The notes under the pieces were generated by a model. That model saw only the letters and a list, made by a program, of their open reading frames with translations, was not told the DNA's origin and made no database searches. DNA of 64,000 nucleotides from Paenibacillus glucanolyticus NBRC 15330 (GTDB lineage Bacteria; Bacillota; Bacilli; Paenibacillales; Paenibacillaceae), in contig NZ_BIMC01000003.1 of assembly GCF_004000885.1 (NCBI RefSeq), positions 1 through 64,000 on the forward strand, read 5' to 3'. Made by a program: the position numbers and the translations under genes. Shown piece after piece: positions 1-12,368 of the stretch (within the stretch, counting starts at the first letter, position 1; the number at the start of each line of letters is the position of its first letter).

Positions 1-44
1 CTTCTTCGTTGTCGGTGCATCTCGTTCGCACCAGCAACTCTTAT

Positions 45-73
45 AATATATCACACTCTCAAGTACTTAGCAA
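45..73 (-). promoter_or_regulatory. Promoter reading left, probable rRNA operon P2
   Basis: On the minus strand a -35 TTGCTA (68-73) and a -10 TATATT (45-50) are separated by 17 bp. It points out of the window away from gyrA. In Bacillus an rRNA operon follows gyrA on the same strand, so the target is inferred to be a 16S rRNA gene just left of position 1. Confidence 0.55.
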
Positions 74-141
74 GCTTTTTTTTGAAAAACTTTCTTTCAA
101 TGAAAGCTGCGATATATATCCGCTCAGAAGCGGCAAGAAAT

Positions 142-171
142 AATATATCACAGCATTCTTATGTAGGTCAA
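142..171 (-). promoter_or_regulatory. Promoter reading left, probable rRNA operon P1
   Basis: TTGACC (166-171) and TATATT (142-147) with an 18-bp spacer on the minus strand, about 97 bp upstream of a second promoter with the same -10. Between them lies a small hairpin (CCGCT/AGCGG, 119-132). Tandem promoters of this kind are typical of Firmicute rRNA operons; the rRNA gene itself is outside the window. Confidence 0.55.
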
Positions 172-185
172 CCCTTTTTTTAAAA

Positions 186-1298
186 CTAGGAAATGACTTC
201 TTCTATATAGAGCTGTCGCTGCTGCACCAGATTGATAATCTCCCCTTGAACCGATACCATCGGCCTTGTCGGATGCTGGCTGTCGGTAAATACAATTTCC
301 CCTGAGCTGCCATTGCTTAGACGCACCCTGGTTCCTGAATGCAAGGCTGTCACTTTATGAATGAAGGTCTGAACGATCTTCGGATCCAGTTTGCCGAAGG
401 CTTCAAGCTGAATCTGTTCCAGCACTCGATATGGAGACTGGGCATTCCGATAAAACTTGTCCAGGGTCATCGCATGAAAGATATCCGTTACGGCTACGAT
501 TTTGGCATAGATATGAATCTTATTCCCTTCAAGACGAAGCGGATAACCTGAGCCATCTACTTTTTCATGATGCTGCAGGGCCGCGAGCCGCACCCCTTCA
601 TTCACCGCCGCCACATTCTTAAGGATCTGATATCCGTAAGTTGTATGCTGGCGCACTTCCTCGTTCTCTTCTTCGGTTAGTTTGGAAGGTTTGTTTAACA
701 CAATCGGATCAATTTTAGCATTGCCGATATCATGCAGCAGTCCCGCAAAAGCCACTTGCATCCAGTCTTTCTGCGGAAGCCCTACCCACTGTGCCAGCTT
801 ATATGAAGAAAGGGCACAGAGCACAGCGCTGTGATACCGGTAATCATGACGATTTGTCATGCGTGGAATAAATTTGAGAATATGATAATCCTGCTGATGC
901 TTCAATAAATTATCCAGCTGATTACGAACCTCATACATTCGAAGCTCGCCCGTTATTGCAGATTGATAACAGTTTTTGACCAAGATCATGGTTTTGTCGT
1001 ACTCTTCGTGCAGGGGAAGGTCTTTTCGAACGGGTGCCTCTTCGGTCCCATCCCCCTGCTGACTCCCTGTAAAAATCAGCGACGGCTTCTGCCCTGCAGA
1101 TTTTACAGTTGGTATTCTTGTACTATCTGCTTCTACAGACTCTACAGCAACCTGATCCACCATAAAAGCTTTGAGTACTTCCAGATCCCGCGGAAGCAAG
1201 ACCTTTCCTTTTTGAAGCAACAATCCTCCAAGAGGCGTGTGCACATCTTTAGCCAGCTTCACACCGGCCACCACTTCATTCACGGCTTTGATCGTCAT
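186..1298 (-). CDS. HD-GYP domain phosphodiesterase
   Basis: 370-aa cytosolic protein with a C-terminal HD-GYP domain: HD at residues 189-190, HHE at 243-245 and GSGYP at 249-253, the metal-ligand and signature motifs of cyclic-di-GMP phosphodiesterases. No transmembrane segment or receiver domain is seen; the first ~100 residues are a variable sensor-like region. ATG 1298 is chosen because GGAGAGGG lies 6 nt upstream; the open frame extends 16 codons further without a ribosome site. It lies directly downstream of the gyrA terminator and upstream of the leftward rRNA promoters. Substrate (c-di-GMP versus another cyclic dinucleotide) is inferred from the family. Confidence 0.85.
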   Translation of the reverse strand: MTIKAVNEVVAGVKLAKDVHTPLGGLLLQKGKVLLPRDLEVLKAFMVDQVAVESVEADSTRIPTVKSAGQKPSLIFTGSQQGDGTEEAPVRKDLPLHEEYDKTMILVKNCYQSAITGELRMYEVRNQLDNLLKHQQDYHILKFIPRMTNRHDYRYHSAVLCALSSYKLAQWVGLPQKDWMQVAFAGLLHDIGNAKIDPIVLNKPSKLTEEENEEVRQHTTYGYQILKNVAAVNEGVRLAALQHHEKVDGSGYPLRLEGNKIHIYAKIVAVTDIFHAMTLDKFYRNAQSPYRVLEQIQLEAFGKLDPKIVQTFIHKVTALHSGTRVRLSNGSSGEIVFTDSQHPTRPMVSVQGEIINLVQQRQLYIEEVIS

Positions 1299-1422
1299 GA
1301 TCAACCCTCTCCATCTATTAGGCTGCACCATGGCAGCAAACTTCACCTTATATTATACATATTATAGTTCGACTTCCGCAGCCTGTACAATACCAATTCC
1401 CTGAATTTGTAATCCAAAAGCA

Positions 1423-1456
1423 CAAAAAAAGAGCATAGATGCAAATCTGCATCTAT
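1423..1456 (-). terminator. gyrA rho-independent terminator
   Basis: Perfect 9-bp stem (arms 1435-1443 and 1448-1456, 4-nt loop), followed on the minus strand by a run of seven T (1424-1430). It begins 15 bp after the gyrA stop codon. Confidence 0.8.
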
Positions 1457-1470
1457 ACCCTCTTACTTCG

Positions 1471-3969
1471 TTATTCTTCAGTTGCCTCTGTCGGCGTTGT
1501 GTCGCCGTCCTGGCCTTCTTCATCTTCATCATCCGGTTCCGGATCATCGCTCTTATCCGCACGGCACACCGTACCAACAGAATCGTCCTCACGGATGTTG
1601 ATCAATTTCACACCCTGAGCATAACGGCCCATGGTGGAGATGCCTTCCATGCTAGTACGGATAATGGTACCGCTAGACGTAATGATCATGAGATCTTCTT
1701 CCGATTTCACGACCTTCAATGCTACAACCGGTCCATTCTTCTCCGTAATATTAATCGTCTTGATCCCTTTACCGCCACGGGTCTGGCTGCGATAATCACT
1801 CGCTGGCGTCCGCTTGCCGTAACCTTTGGTCGTTACAATGAGGATATCAAGCTCCCGATCCACAACGTCCATGCCGATGACTTCGTCATCGTCATCCAGC
1901 GTAATCCCTTTTACGCCTGTCGCACTTCTTCCCATCGAGCGCACATCGCTCTCCTTGAAGCGGATGGACATTCCCTGCGCCGTTCCTATAATGATCTCCT
2001 GCTGACCGTCTGTCAGCTTGACCTCAATCAAGGAATCATCCTCGCGCAGGTTAATTGCAATCAGACCGCCCTTGCGGATATTCACATAATCCTCAAGCGG
2101 GGTTTTCTTGACAACACCTTGGCGTGTGGCAAAGAACAGGAAATTATCGCTATCAAAGTTCTCCACCGGGATCACGGCATTAATCGATTCACCCTGCTCA
2201 ATCTGAATCAGGTTGATGATCGGTGTTCCGCGTGCCGTACGACTAAGCTCCGGAATCTCATAGGCTTTCAGTCGATACGCCTTCCCTTTGTCCGTGAAGA
2301 ACATGAGGTAATGGTGAGAATTCGTCACGAAGAGATGCTCAACAAAGTCCTCGCTCTTCGTGTCCATCCCCACGACGCCACGTCCACCCCGCTTCTGGCT
2401 GCGATACGTGTTCGCAGGCAGACGCTTGATATAACCGGTATGCGTAATGGTGATGATCACTTCTTCCCGTGGAATCAGATCCTCATCCAGGATGCTGTCT
2501 TCCCCAACCGTAATCTCTGTACGGCGCTCGTCGGAGAAGCGCTCTTTAATCTCTTGAAGCTCATCATTGATGATCTGAAGCACAAGATGCTCGTTCGCCA
2601 AAATTTCGCGCAGTTCCGCGATTTTGGCAAGAAGCTCCTGGTATTCATTCTCAATTTTCTCGCGTTCGAGACCAGTCAGACGCTGCAAACGCATATCCAG
2701 AATGGCCTGCGCCTGCTCTTGACTAAGACCAAAACGTTCAATCAAGCCCTCGCGAGCGGCCTCTGTCGTCTGGGACGCACGAATGAGCGCAATGACCTCA
2801 TCAAGGTGATCCAGCGCAATCCGCAAACCTTCGAGGATGTGGGCACGCGCTTCCGCCTTTCTGAGTTCGAACTCGGTACGGCGGCGAATAACGATGACTT
2901 GGTGCTCCAAATAGTAGAACAACACGTCCCGCAGGTTCAAAATTTTCGGCTCATTGTTAACAATGGCAAGCATGTTAATACCGAAATTCGACTGCATGGC
3001 CGTATGTTTATAGAGGTTATTCAACACGACATTCGGGTTGACATCCCGGCGCAGCTCAATCACGATCCGCATACCGTTACGATCCGATTCATCCCGGAGA
3101 TCCGTAATTCCGTCAATCCGCTTGTCACGAACCAACTCGGCAATCTTCTCGACCAGACGAGCCTTGTTCACCTGATATGGAATCTCATGAACGACAATGC
3201 GCGCCTTGTTGTTATTCTCTTCAATCGTTGCCTTCGCCCGCATCGTAACGGAACCGCGACCGGTGCGATAGGCTTGACGAATACCTTCACGTCCAAGGAT
3301 AAAACCCGCTGTAGGGAAATCCGGACCTTGGATATATTCCATCAGCTCCATCGGTGTGATGTCAGGATTACGAATCATCGCCTGAACCCCATCGATAACT
3401 TCACCAAGATTATGAGGTGGAATATTGGTGGCCATACCTACTGCGATTCCTGATACGCCGTTTACCAGCAAGTTAGGATAACGCGCAGGAAGAACAACCG
3501 GTTCATGTTCCTCACCATCATAGTTTGGAGCAAAGTCTATAGTCTCTTTATTAATATCACGCAGCATTTCCATGGCAATTTTCGATAAACGCGCCTCTGT
3601 ATACCGCATAGCCGCTGCCATATCGCCGTCAATGGAACCGAAGTTTCCGTGACCGTCAACAAGCATGTAACGCATGGAGAAGTCCTGCGCCATCCGAACC
3701 ATGGATTCATAAACTGCGGAGTCACCGTGAGGGTGGTACTTACCGATAACCTCGCCAACGATTCTTGCCGATTTCTTATGCGGTTTATCCGGGGCCATTC
3801 CGAGTTCAGACATCGCATATAAAATACGACGGTGTACTGGCTTCATTCCGTCCCGTACATCCGGCAAAGCCCGGCTGACAATGATGCTCATCGCGTAATC
3901 CATAAAGGACTCGCGCATCTCGGTACCAATGTCCCGATCTTTGATTTGGGAGAAATTTTCTTCCGCCAT
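1471..3969 (-). CDS. gyrA: DNA gyrase subunit A
   Basis: 832-aa type II topoisomerase subunit that cuts and rejoins DNA with GyrB. Catalytic Tyr123 is in AAMRYTEAR. The quinolone-resistance region has Ser84 and Glu88, the usual susceptible residues. The GyrA box (QKRGGRG) and six-bladed C-terminal DNA-wrapping domain are present, with an acidic tail ([11 protein letters not shown]). Start ATG 3969 has AGGAGG just upstream (minus strand). Unlike B. subtilis, gyrA and gyrB are separated by an opposite-strand gene, so gyrA has its own promoter. Length and motifs are normal. Confidence 0.98.
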   Translation of the reverse strand: MAEENFSQIKDRDIGTEMRESFMDYAMSIIVSRALPDVRDGMKPVHRRILYAMSELGMAPDKPHKKSARIVGEVIGKYHPHGDSAVYESMVRMAQDFSMRYMLVDGHGNFGSIDGDMAAAMRYTEARLSKIAMEMLRDINKETIDFAPNYDGEEHEPVVLPARYPNLLVNGVSGIAVGMATNIPPHNLGEVIDGVQAMIRNPDITPMELMEYIQGPDFPTAGFILGREGIRQAYRTGRGSVTMRAKATIEENNNKARIVVHEIPYQVNKARLVEKIAELVRDKRIDGITDLRDESDRNGMRIVIELRRDVNPNVVLNNLYKHTAMQSNFGINMLAIVNNEPKILNLRDVLFYYLEHQVIVIRRRTEFELRKAEARAHILEGLRIALDHLDEVIALIRASQTTEAAREGLIERFGLSQEQAQAILDMRLQRLTGLEREKIENEYQELLAKIAELREILANEHLVLQIINDELQEIKERFSDERRTEITVGEDSILDEDLIPREEVIITITHTGYIKRLPANTYRSQKRGGRGVVGMDTKSEDFVEHLFVTNSHHYLMFFTDKGKAYRLKAYEIPELSRTARGTPIINLIQIEQGESINAVIPVENFDSDNFLFFATRQGVVKKTPLEDYVNIRKGGLIAINLREDDSLIEVKLTDGQQEIIIGTAQGMSIRFKESDVRSMGRSATGVKGITLDDDDEVIGMDVVDRELDILIVTTKGYGKRTPASDYRSQTRGGKGIKTINITEKNGPVVALKVVKSEEDLMIITSSGTIIRTSMEGISTMGRYAQGVKLINIREDDSVGTVCRADKSDDPEPDDEDEEGQDGDTTPTEATEE

Positions 3970-4061
3970 GCTGGACCTCCTTCATTTTCCTATCAACCAT
4001 GCCTTGATCTATGTGAAAAAAGCAGAATAGTGATCAGAAACCTAGAAACGCACTAACCTTT

Positions 4062-4090
4062 ATTATATTACTTTCACAAACCGCGCACAA
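4062..4090 (-). promoter_or_regulatory. gyrA promoter
   Basis: Minus-strand TTGTGC (4085-4090), 17-bp spacer, perfect TATAAT (4062-4067), about 93 bp upstream of the gyrA start. The rest of the 409-bp gap (3970-4378) shows only a short hairpin GACAGG/CCTGTC at 4330-4347 and no convincing gene. Confidence 0.65.
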
Positions 4091-4378
4091 TTAAACCCGG
4101 GATGGATAGTGAAAGAATGATTTTTGCCCGGATACCGGGATATACGCCCTGTCCTCCGTGCCGCTTTTCACATACAATGCATTGCAAAGAACTTTTTCGA
4201 ATCATCACATCTTTATATTATACCACTGTTTGTCATACTTGTCCTATGTTTTCCGGGTGCAGCCTCTCTTGCTGGAGTCGGTCCAAATCTTTCATATGAG
4301 CTCGGATAAACATGACCTTTTGTTACGAGACAGGCAAAATCCTGTCACACATCACACGGCCGGAAAGGATGAAGATGG

Positions 4379-5182
4379 TTGGCTATACAACGCGTTGCAA
4401 GTAAATGGGCGAAAACGAAAATACTCTTGAACAATAAAGGTCTCGCCTCTTATATTCCCTCTACCCGCCAATATTCTATGGAGGCGCTTGAAGATATGCT
4501 TAATACGCACACGCTTGTGTATATTAAGCCGGATCGGGGGACCTACGGCATCGGCGTCATGTCAGTCGAACAGCTCCATTCCCTAAACGCTGAACCTACC
4601 GGGACCTCAACTGCTTCCTACAGGCTTCGTTATGACCAAAAGAACGATGTGTTTACCTCCCTCGAGAGTCTCCATAAAACACTGAACGCTCTGTTTCAAG
4701 GCCAAGAGTATCTGATTCAGCAAGGGATTCATCTTCTTCGTCATAAAGGGCGCCCCTTCGATCTTCGAGTACTTACACAGAAGAGTCCATCGGGTCAATG
4801 GGTGAGCACGGGCATTATTGGCCGGGTGGCAGCCAAGAACAAAATCATTACCAACCACCACAGCGGCGGCGTTGCCCAACACTATAAACCGCTGATGATT
4901 GAGCATATGACAGCACAAGAAGCAGAGAACATCCGAAGAGAGCTGAATGTGCTCGGGGTTAACGTCGCGGCTCAGCTGCAGAAATCCTATCCCAATCTGA
5001 AAGAGATCGGTCTTGACGTTGCCATCGATGAACGGTGGAACATCTGGATTTTGGAGGTTAATACTAAACCTGCACTATTCCCGTTCAAGAAATTTTTCAA
5101 AGATCCAAGCGTCTATAAACAGGTTAAAAAATATGCTGACGCCTACGGTCGCAAGTTATCCAGCAAGAAAAAAGCGAACTAA
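4379..5182 (+). CDS. YheC/YheD-family ATP-grasp protein
   Basis: 267-aa protein resembling the YheC/YheD endospore coat-associated ATP-grasp family. Visible features are a nucleotide-binding strand (LVYIKPDRGTYGIGV), the RPFDLRVL segment, and the C-terminal metal/ATP motif IGLDVAIDE...ILEVNTKPAL typical of ATP-grasp ligases. Start is TTG 4379 with AGGATG upstream; the nearby ATG 4375 is out of frame and stops quickly. It sits alone between gyrA and gyrB on the opposite strand, against the direction of the leftward fork. The substrate is unknown; the family is linked to spore coats but the reaction is not established. Confidence 0.75.
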   Translation: MAIQRVASKWAKTKILLNNKGLASYIPSTRQYSMEALEDMLNTHTLVYIKPDRGTYGIGVMSVEQLHSLNAEPTGTSTASYRLRYDQKNDVFTSLESLHKTLNALFQGQEYLIQQGIHLLRHKGRPFDLRVLTQKSPSGQWVSTGIIGRVAAKNKIITNHHSGGVAQHYKPLMIEHMTAQEAENIRRELNVLGVNVAAQLQKSYPNLKEIGLDVAIDERWNIWILEVNTKPALFPFKKFFKDPSVYKQVKKYADAYGRKLSSKKKAN

Positions 5183-5280
5183 CCCCTACTGTCGTACGAT
5201 TCGGTCCTGATAAAGCTTGAACGGTTTGTATAACAAGTACGTGAGAATCATATTCCCTGATGTTAGGACAATGTTGGCAA

Positions 5281-5330
5281 AAAAATAAAGGGGCCCCCAG
5301 GCCATCAAAGACCTTGGGATGCCCCTTTTG
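5281..5330. terminator. Bidirectional terminator between yheC/D-like gene and gyrB
   Basis: Hairpin with outer arms AAGGGGC (5288-5294) and GCCCCTT (5321-5327) and an inner CCAGG/CCTTGG arm. On the minus strand it is followed by a T-rich tract for gyrB; on the plus strand by TTTT for the convergent gene. Confidence 0.8.
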
Positions 5331-5342
5331 GCTTACATCCGT

Positions 5343-7531
<2,189 letters not shown>

Positions 7532-7544
7532 ATGGAATCACTCC

Positions 7545-8657
7545 TTAAGAGCCCACCTGTCCATCATGGACATGAAAAATGCTGGCACCCTTCAATTTGT
7601 CGGTATTCAAACTCTCAATTCCCGTCGCCGTGATGAATGTCTGCACTTTGCTCTGGAATGTCTCGATCAATTGTGTCTGCCGGTACGGATCCAATTCAGA
7701 CAGCACATCATCCAGAAGCAGCACCGGATATTCACCGATCTCTTCCTGTATCAGCTCAATTTCAGCCAGCTTCAAAGATAGCGCCGTCGTCCGCTGCTGG
7801 CCTTGGGATCCATACGTTTGGACTTCTTTGCCATTAATATAAAAAGCCAGATCATCTCGATGAGGACCTGCCAATGTCATACCACGCCGTATTTCTTGCT
7901 CTTTCATTTGTGATAATTTTATCATAAATGTCTCAAATAAGACAGCTTCATCTTCTTCCTCCGCGTCAGCAAAGGACGGAAGGTAGTGCAGCGAGAGATC
8001 TTCGAGGCCGTTTGTGATGCCCTGATGGATGCTTTCGGCCCACTTTTGCAGCTTTTTTATAAATTGTTTCCTCTTCTTGACGATTTTAACACCATGTTCT
8101 GCCAATTGGCTGTTCCAAATGTCCAGCATCGCTTGCTCGGCGCTGCCTTTTCCCCATAATTGCTTCAGCAGATTGTTGCGCTGCACAAGCACCTTCTGGT
8201 ATTGCTGGAGATGAAACAGGTAGCTTGGGGCCACCTGCCCGATCTCCATGTCAAGAAACCGGCGGCGAACCCCCGGCGTGCCTTTGACAATCTCCAGATC
8301 CTCGGGCGCAAACATCACGACATTGAGCGAGCCGATGAAATCGCTGAGCTTCCGCTGCTCCAGCCCGTTAATCTTTGCCCTCTTCCCCTGCTGAGACAGA
8401 CTCAGCTCAAGCTTTAAGGCGCCATACTTGCGATCGATCTCTGCCGAGACATGGGCATGCGATTGCTCGAATCCAATCAATTCGCGATCCTTGGAGGTAC
8501 GGTGGCTCTTCGTTAAAGCCAATACGAAGAGCGCCTCCATCAAATTCGTTTTTCCTTGCGCATTGCGTCCGATAATCAGATTGACATCACCAAACGCCTC
8601 AAGCTGCAGCTTCTCATAGTTGCGATAGTGCTGCAGGCTGACATTTTTGACAAACAA
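7545..8657 (-). CDS. recF: DNA replication and repair protein RecF
   Basis: 370-aa SMC/ABC-like ATPase that loads RecA at single-strand gaps with RecO and RecR. Walker A is GRNAQGKTNL near residue 30. A signature-like YGSQGQQRTTALSLKLAE segment precedes Walker B VLLLDDVLSELD. Length is typical and the order dnaA-dnaN-yaaA-recF is the ancestral one. Confidence 0.97.
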   Translation of the reverse strand: MFVKNVSLQHYRNYEKLQLEAFGDVNLIIGRNAQGKTNLMEALFVLALTKSHRTSKDRELIGFEQSHAHVSAEIDRKYGALKLELSLSQQGKRAKINGLEQRKLSDFIGSLNVVMFAPEDLEIVKGTPGVRRRFLDMEIGQVAPSYLFHLQQYQKVLVQRNNLLKQLWGKGSAEQAMLDIWNSQLAEHGVKIVKKRKQFIKKLQKWAESIHQGITNGLEDLSLHYLPSFADAEEEDEAVLFETFMIKLSQMKEQEIRRGMTLAGPHRDDLAFYINGKEVQTYGSQGQQRTTALSLKLAEIELIQEEIGEYPVLLLDDVLSELDPYRQTQLIETFQSKVQTFITATGIESLNTDKLKGASIFHVHDGQVGS

Positions 8658-8713
8658 GCTTATCCTCTCCCTCGTCTTCCGCGCTTAGCGCCAAAGCGGC
8701 TGCGGGAGGCTGT

Positions 8714-8929
8714 CTATTGTGCTGCCACCTGAAACGTTCCGCAGTCCTCCACCTTGATAATGTCGCCGGGAACCAGTTTGCGTCCGCGCCGCTCTTCCTT
8801 TTCGTCGTTGACCAGGACTGCTCCTTCCTGCAGCAGAGCCTTTGCCATTCCACCTGTGGATACGCAATCTGAAAGCTTCAGGAACTGATCCAGCTTGATA
8901 TATTCACTGTGGATAAATATTTGCTTCAT
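8714..8929 (-). CDS. yaaA: S4 domain protein YaaA
   Basis: 71-aa S4-like RNA-binding protein: IKLDQFLKLSDCVSTGG is the S4 alpha-L core and VNDEKEERRGRKLVPGD the conserved loop. YaaA of B. subtilis occupies the same place between dnaN and recF and is linked to 50S ribosome assembly. The 38-bp gap to dnaN suggests the same transcript. Confidence 0.9.
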   Translation of the reverse strand: MKQIFIHSEYIKLDQFLKLSDCVSTGGMAKALLQEGAVLVNDEKEERRGRKLVPGDIIKVEDCGTFQVAAQ

Positions 8930-8967
8930 GACTTCGTCCTTTCATCCCTATCAACATGGGGATAACT

Positions 8968-10110
8968 TTAATTGGCCGTACGGTACGGCAGAATAATATA
9001 TTGGCTCTTGCTGTCGTCCAGCGGCTTCAGAACGATCGGGCTCATCACGCCCATAAAAGCGATCATCAGCTGTTCACTCTCAACCACCTTCAACACATCG
9101 AGCATGTACTTTGAGTTAAACGAGATGCGCAGCGGCTCCCCTTTGAAATCAATCAAATCCAATTCTTCACGCACTTTACCGAGCTCCGATGAGCTGGAGG
9201 AAATTTCAATGCCTCCGTGTTCCATCGTTTGCAGGAGGACAATGTTCGTTTTTTCCTCTTTGGAGAGCAGATAGGCACGATCGATCGACTCGCTCAATTT
9301 TTTTGTGTCCAAAACAAGTTCTGTTTTATGCGATGTTGGAATAATTCTAGAAGTATCGGGATAAATTCCATCGAGTATACGGGAATAGAACAGAACACGG
9401 TCAATTTTAAATAATACCTGATTATCTGCCACAACGATATCTACAAGTGTATTTTGGTCCGGAATGATCTTGCTCAGCTCATTGAGTGTTTTGCCTGCAA
9501 TAACGACATTGTTGAACGAAATGTCCTGAGTCCCCTCAAGCTGTGCTGAACGCGTAGCCAAGCGGTGACGGTCCGTAGCGGTAAATTTCAGCTCGTTATC
9601 GTTAAGATTCCACAATACCCCTGTCAAAATAGGCGTTGTTTCATGGGTGGAGATCGAAAATACCGTTTGCTTGATCATATTTTTCAGCAGATCCCCGGGT
9701 ATAGATACGGTTTGGCTGTCTTCAATGTTGGGCAATACCGGGAATTCTTCGGGATCCAAGCCGACCATCTGAATTTCCGTTGCTCCTGAAGAAATAAAGG
9801 TTTGGAAGTTGTCTTTAACCTCCATCTGAATTTCTTGGGAAGGCAGTTTCTTGATGATTTCAACGAAAAACTTAGCCGGCAGCACAACACTACCAGGCTG
9901 CTCTACTTGCACGATCGTATGTTTCTCATCTTCCGAAGGAATAAACGATTGAATGGAAATATCAGTATCGCTAGCGGTTAGTGTAACACCTGAATAAGTG
10001 ACGTCCAGTTTAATGCCGCTGAGGATCGGAATTGTGGTTCGGCTGGAAATCGCCTTCGATACGTGTTGAATGGATTCGTTTAATACATTTTTTAATATGC
10101 TGATTTTCAT
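8968..10110 (-). CDS. dnaN: DNA polymerase III beta sliding clamp
   Basis: 380-aa processivity clamp with three repeated clamp folds, beginning MKISILKNVLNE and ending ...QYIILPYRTAN, the usual family start and a MPMR-like C-terminus. ATG 10110 is chosen because AAGGAG lies 8 nt upstream; a GTG three codons earlier overlaps that ribosome site. It is separated from dnaA by 203 bp that hold the unwinding part of oriC. Confidence 0.97.
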   Translation of the reverse strand: MKISILKNVLNESIQHVSKAISSRTTIPILSGIKLDVTYSGVTLTASDTDISIQSFIPSEDEKHTIVQVEQPGSVVLPAKFFVEIIKKLPSQEIQMEVKDNFQTFISSGATEIQMVGLDPEEFPVLPNIEDSQTVSIPGDLLKNMIKQTVFSISTHETTPILTGVLWNLNDNELKFTATDRHRLATRSAQLEGTQDISFNNVVIAGKTLNELSKIIPDQNTLVDIVVADNQVLFKIDRVLFYSRILDGIYPDTSRIIPTSHKTELVLDTKKLSESIDRAYLLSKEEKTNIVLLQTMEHGGIEISSSSSELGKVREELDLIDFKGEPLRISFNSKYMLDVLKVVESEQLMIAFMGVMSPIVLKPLDDSKSQYIILPYRTAN

Positions 10111-10184
10111 CAATTTCACTCCTTACGGAAAAATGAGAGGGGTTTTTATCACGTGGCGAATGCCATGATGATCCCCCTCTTTAT

Positions 10185-10300
10185 GGTTAATTTATTTATT
10201 AATTATTATTAGTAATAGTAATAGGGGCACTGAATATGTGGATAAGCCCCAGAAAAGGCATAAAATTAAGCCTATCCACATGTGTATAGATTGTGCATAG
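10185..10300. other. oriC: oriC unwinding region: DnaA-trios plus DnaA boxes
   Basis: Between dnaA and dnaN there is a perfect DnaA box (TTATCCACA on minus, 10237-10245) and a one-mismatch box CTATCCACA (10272-10280). Weaker copies lie at 10281-10300. Left of the perfect box is a GC cluster (GGGGC), then five consecutive triplets TAGTAATAGTAATAG (10210-10224), then about 25 bp of pure AT. This matches the B. subtilis arrangement in which DnaA-trios (3'-GAT/AAT-5') next to a GC-rich patch and DnaA box define the unwinding site. Spacing and orientation are seen directly; function is by analogy. Confidence 0.85.
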
Positions 10301-10313
10301 GCTTTGAACTTGT

Positions 10314-11660
10314 TCAGGATGGATTTTTGATTTTCTCTGTAAGATTATTGACCACTTTGAAAAGCTCCTGGTCATTTTTCAGAGATTGGGTAATCTTCTC
10401 ATGGGCATGTATGACAGTGGTATGATCCCGGCCTCCGAATGCCTCTCCGATTTTGGGAAGAGAGTAATCGGTCAATTCGCGGGACAAGTACATGGCAATT
10501 TGCCGCGGAAACGCGACGGCTTTGGTCCGTTTACGGGCTTTGAAGTCTTCGAGCCTCAGGTTGTAATACTCGCCAACCTTCTGCTGGATGTCCTGAATCG
10601 TAATCATTCTCGGCCGGCTGGACGGGATGATATCCTTCAGTGCCTCAGCTGCCAGATGTGTTGTAACGTCCTGATTGGTCAGGGAGGAATAAGCAACTAC
10701 ACGGATAAGGGCACCTTCCAGCTCTCGAATGTTCGTATCGATCTGATTCGCGATATACATCATGGCTTCGTTCGGGATATCCAAATTCTCGGCTTTCGCC
10801 TTCTTGCGAAGGATGGCGATCCGTGTCTCCAGATCCGGCGGCTGAATATCGGTGATTAGTCCCCATTCGAACCGGGAACGGAGCCGTTCTTCCAGCGTCG
10901 GAATCTCCTTAGGCGGACGGTCACTGGATATGATAATCTGCTTCCGCTCTTCGTGCAGGGCATTGAACGTATGGAAAAATTCCTCCTGCGTCGACTCTTT
11001 GCCTGCCAGGAACTGAATGTCGTCAATAAGCAGAATATCGACGCTGCGGTACTTGTTGCGGAAGCTTTCAGCGCGGTTGTCCCGAATGGAGTTGATGAAT
11101 TCGTTGGTGAATTTCTCGGAGGAAATGTACACGACTTTGCTGCTGGGATTGTGCTCCAAAATATAGTGGCCGATGGCATGCATCAAGTGTGTTTTTCCAA
11201 GCCCTACCCCACCATATAGGAATAATGGGTTGTACGCCTTAGCCGGAGCTTCGGCAACAGCGAGTGAGGCAGCATGTGCAAATCGGTTGCCCGAACCGAT
11301 AACAAACGTGTCAAACGTATACTTCGGATTCAGCATATGGGACTGAATTTCTTCCCCGGATATCTCAAGCGGCGGCGATGGCTGCTGCAGCACAGGTTCG
11401 TGTCCTTTTGCCTCTTCAATAACAAAGCGAACATCAACCTGCTTGCCCACCACCTCCAATACAGTTGCACTAACCAGCTTGGTGTATCGGCTCTCCAGCC
11501 ATTCCACCGCAAATGTTGTCGGTGCAGAAATGACGACGGAGTGATCGTTAATGGTCAATGCCTTCGTAGCTTTAAACCAAGTGTCAAAACTCGGTTTGCT
11601 CAGCTTGGTTTGTATAATCGATAATATTTCTTGCCATAATTCGGAAGTATGGCTTTCCAA
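10314..11660 (-). CDS. dnaA: Chromosomal replication initiator DnaA
   Basis: 448-aa AAA+ initiator. Domain I starts [12 protein letters not shown]. The AAA+ domain carries Walker [11 protein letters not shown] and Walker [10 protein letters not shown]. Domain IV carries the DnaA-box-reading motif [18 protein letters not shown] 11660 is chosen because AAAGGAG lies 8 nt upstream; the open frame runs 14 codons further through DnaA-box-containing leader. DnaA boxes lie on both sides of the gene, consistent with autoregulation and a bipartite origin. Confidence 0.97.
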   Translation of the reverse strand: MESHTSELWQEILSIIQTKLSKPSFDTWFKATKALTINDHSVVISAPTTFAVEWLESRYTKLVSATVLEVVGKQVDVRFVIEEAKGHEPVLQQPSPPLEISGEEIQSHMLNPKYTFDTFVIGSGNRFAHAASLAVAEAPAKAYNPLFLYGGVGLGKTHLMHAIGHYILEHNPSSKVVYISSEKFTNEFINSIRDNRAESFRNKYRSVDILLIDDIQFLAGKESTQEEFFHTFNALHEERKQIIISSDRPPKEIPTLEERLRSRFEWGLITDIQPPDLETRIAILRKKAKAENLDIPNEAMMYIANQIDTNIRELEGALIRVVAYSSLTNQDVTTHLAAEALKDIIPSSRPRMITIQDIQQKVGEYYNLRLEDFKARKRTKAVAFPRQIAMYLSRELTDYSLPKIGEAFGGRDHTTVIHAHEKITQSLKNDQELFKVVNNLTEKIKNPS

Positions 11661-11738
11661 AACTGTCACTCCTTTAAATCTTCCAAATGTGGCTAGAGCC
11701 ATGTGTGGAAATGTCGAAAGAAAATGAATGATGTCTAA

Positions 11739-12133
11739 TTATCCCCAGAACTAAACCCTGTGGAAACAAAAAAATATGGATAAATTGAAATTGTTCACAA
11801 CTTTATCCACAGCCTGTTGATAATATTATAGCTTCATTCACATATTCACAACCAAAAGTAATATCATCATAGCAAAAGAAGGCCTTATTTTCAATGTATG
11901 TCGCTAATTTATCCACAAATTCAATACGTTGTGCATAATTATTATTCACACCACTATATATTGTTTATAATCTGTTTAGCTTTCGACATCATCGGCTTCA
12001 AAGCGCGAAAAATTATTCACAGGTTGTCCGATTCGCAAGCAGAATTTTCTTCTCTCACCATCTGTTCATAACTTTTGGTTGAATGTTCTAGCAGCAAATA
12101 AATCGACCAAAGGTGAAAAATGGCTGTGGATAG
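11739..12133. other. oriC: oriC upstream DnaA-box cluster
   Basis: The 708-bp gap upstream of dnaA holds two perfect boxes TTATCCACA (11803-11811, 11909-11917) and several one-mismatch boxes: TTATCCCCA 11739-11747, TTATCCATA on minus 11775-11783, TTATGCACA on minus 11930-11938, TTATTCACA 11942-11950 and 12013-12021, and CTATCCACA on minus 12125-12133. This corresponds to the upstream (incAB-like) half of a bipartite origin. No protein-coding gene is supported between 11661 and 12368. Confidence 0.85.
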
Positions 12134-12134
12134 T

Positions 12135-12175
12135 CCTCGATGAAATCGAAAGATTTCAATTTGAGGGCTTTTTTT
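12135..12175 (+). terminator. Orphan terminator-like hairpin beside oriC
   Basis: Arms CCTC (12135-12138) with GAGG (12163-12166), and GAAATC (12142-12147) with GATTTC (12152-12157), then T7 (12169-12175) on the plus strand. No plus-strand gene lies upstream for it to terminate. It may stop transcription leaving the origin to the right, or be the end of an unannotated RNA. Confidence 0.5.
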
Positions 12176-12368
12176 GATAGGGTATTGTGGTTTTGCATAT
12201 ATATGAGCTGTATAAACTATCAAATCGATGCATCTCATGAGTAGAACTCACATTGGCAGGTTTATATTACGCTGGATGTTGCTAGGGGCTGGAACGCTGG
12301 AAGTTTCATTGCAACCTTCTTTATCCTGAACCCGTACTATTAAAAAATGGGATTGGGGGAAACCCAGC

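Noticed and set aside
2119..3453. 444-codon open frame opposite gyrA
   Set aside because: Antisense shadow of a highly conserved gene with strong codon bias; no ribosome site or product match.
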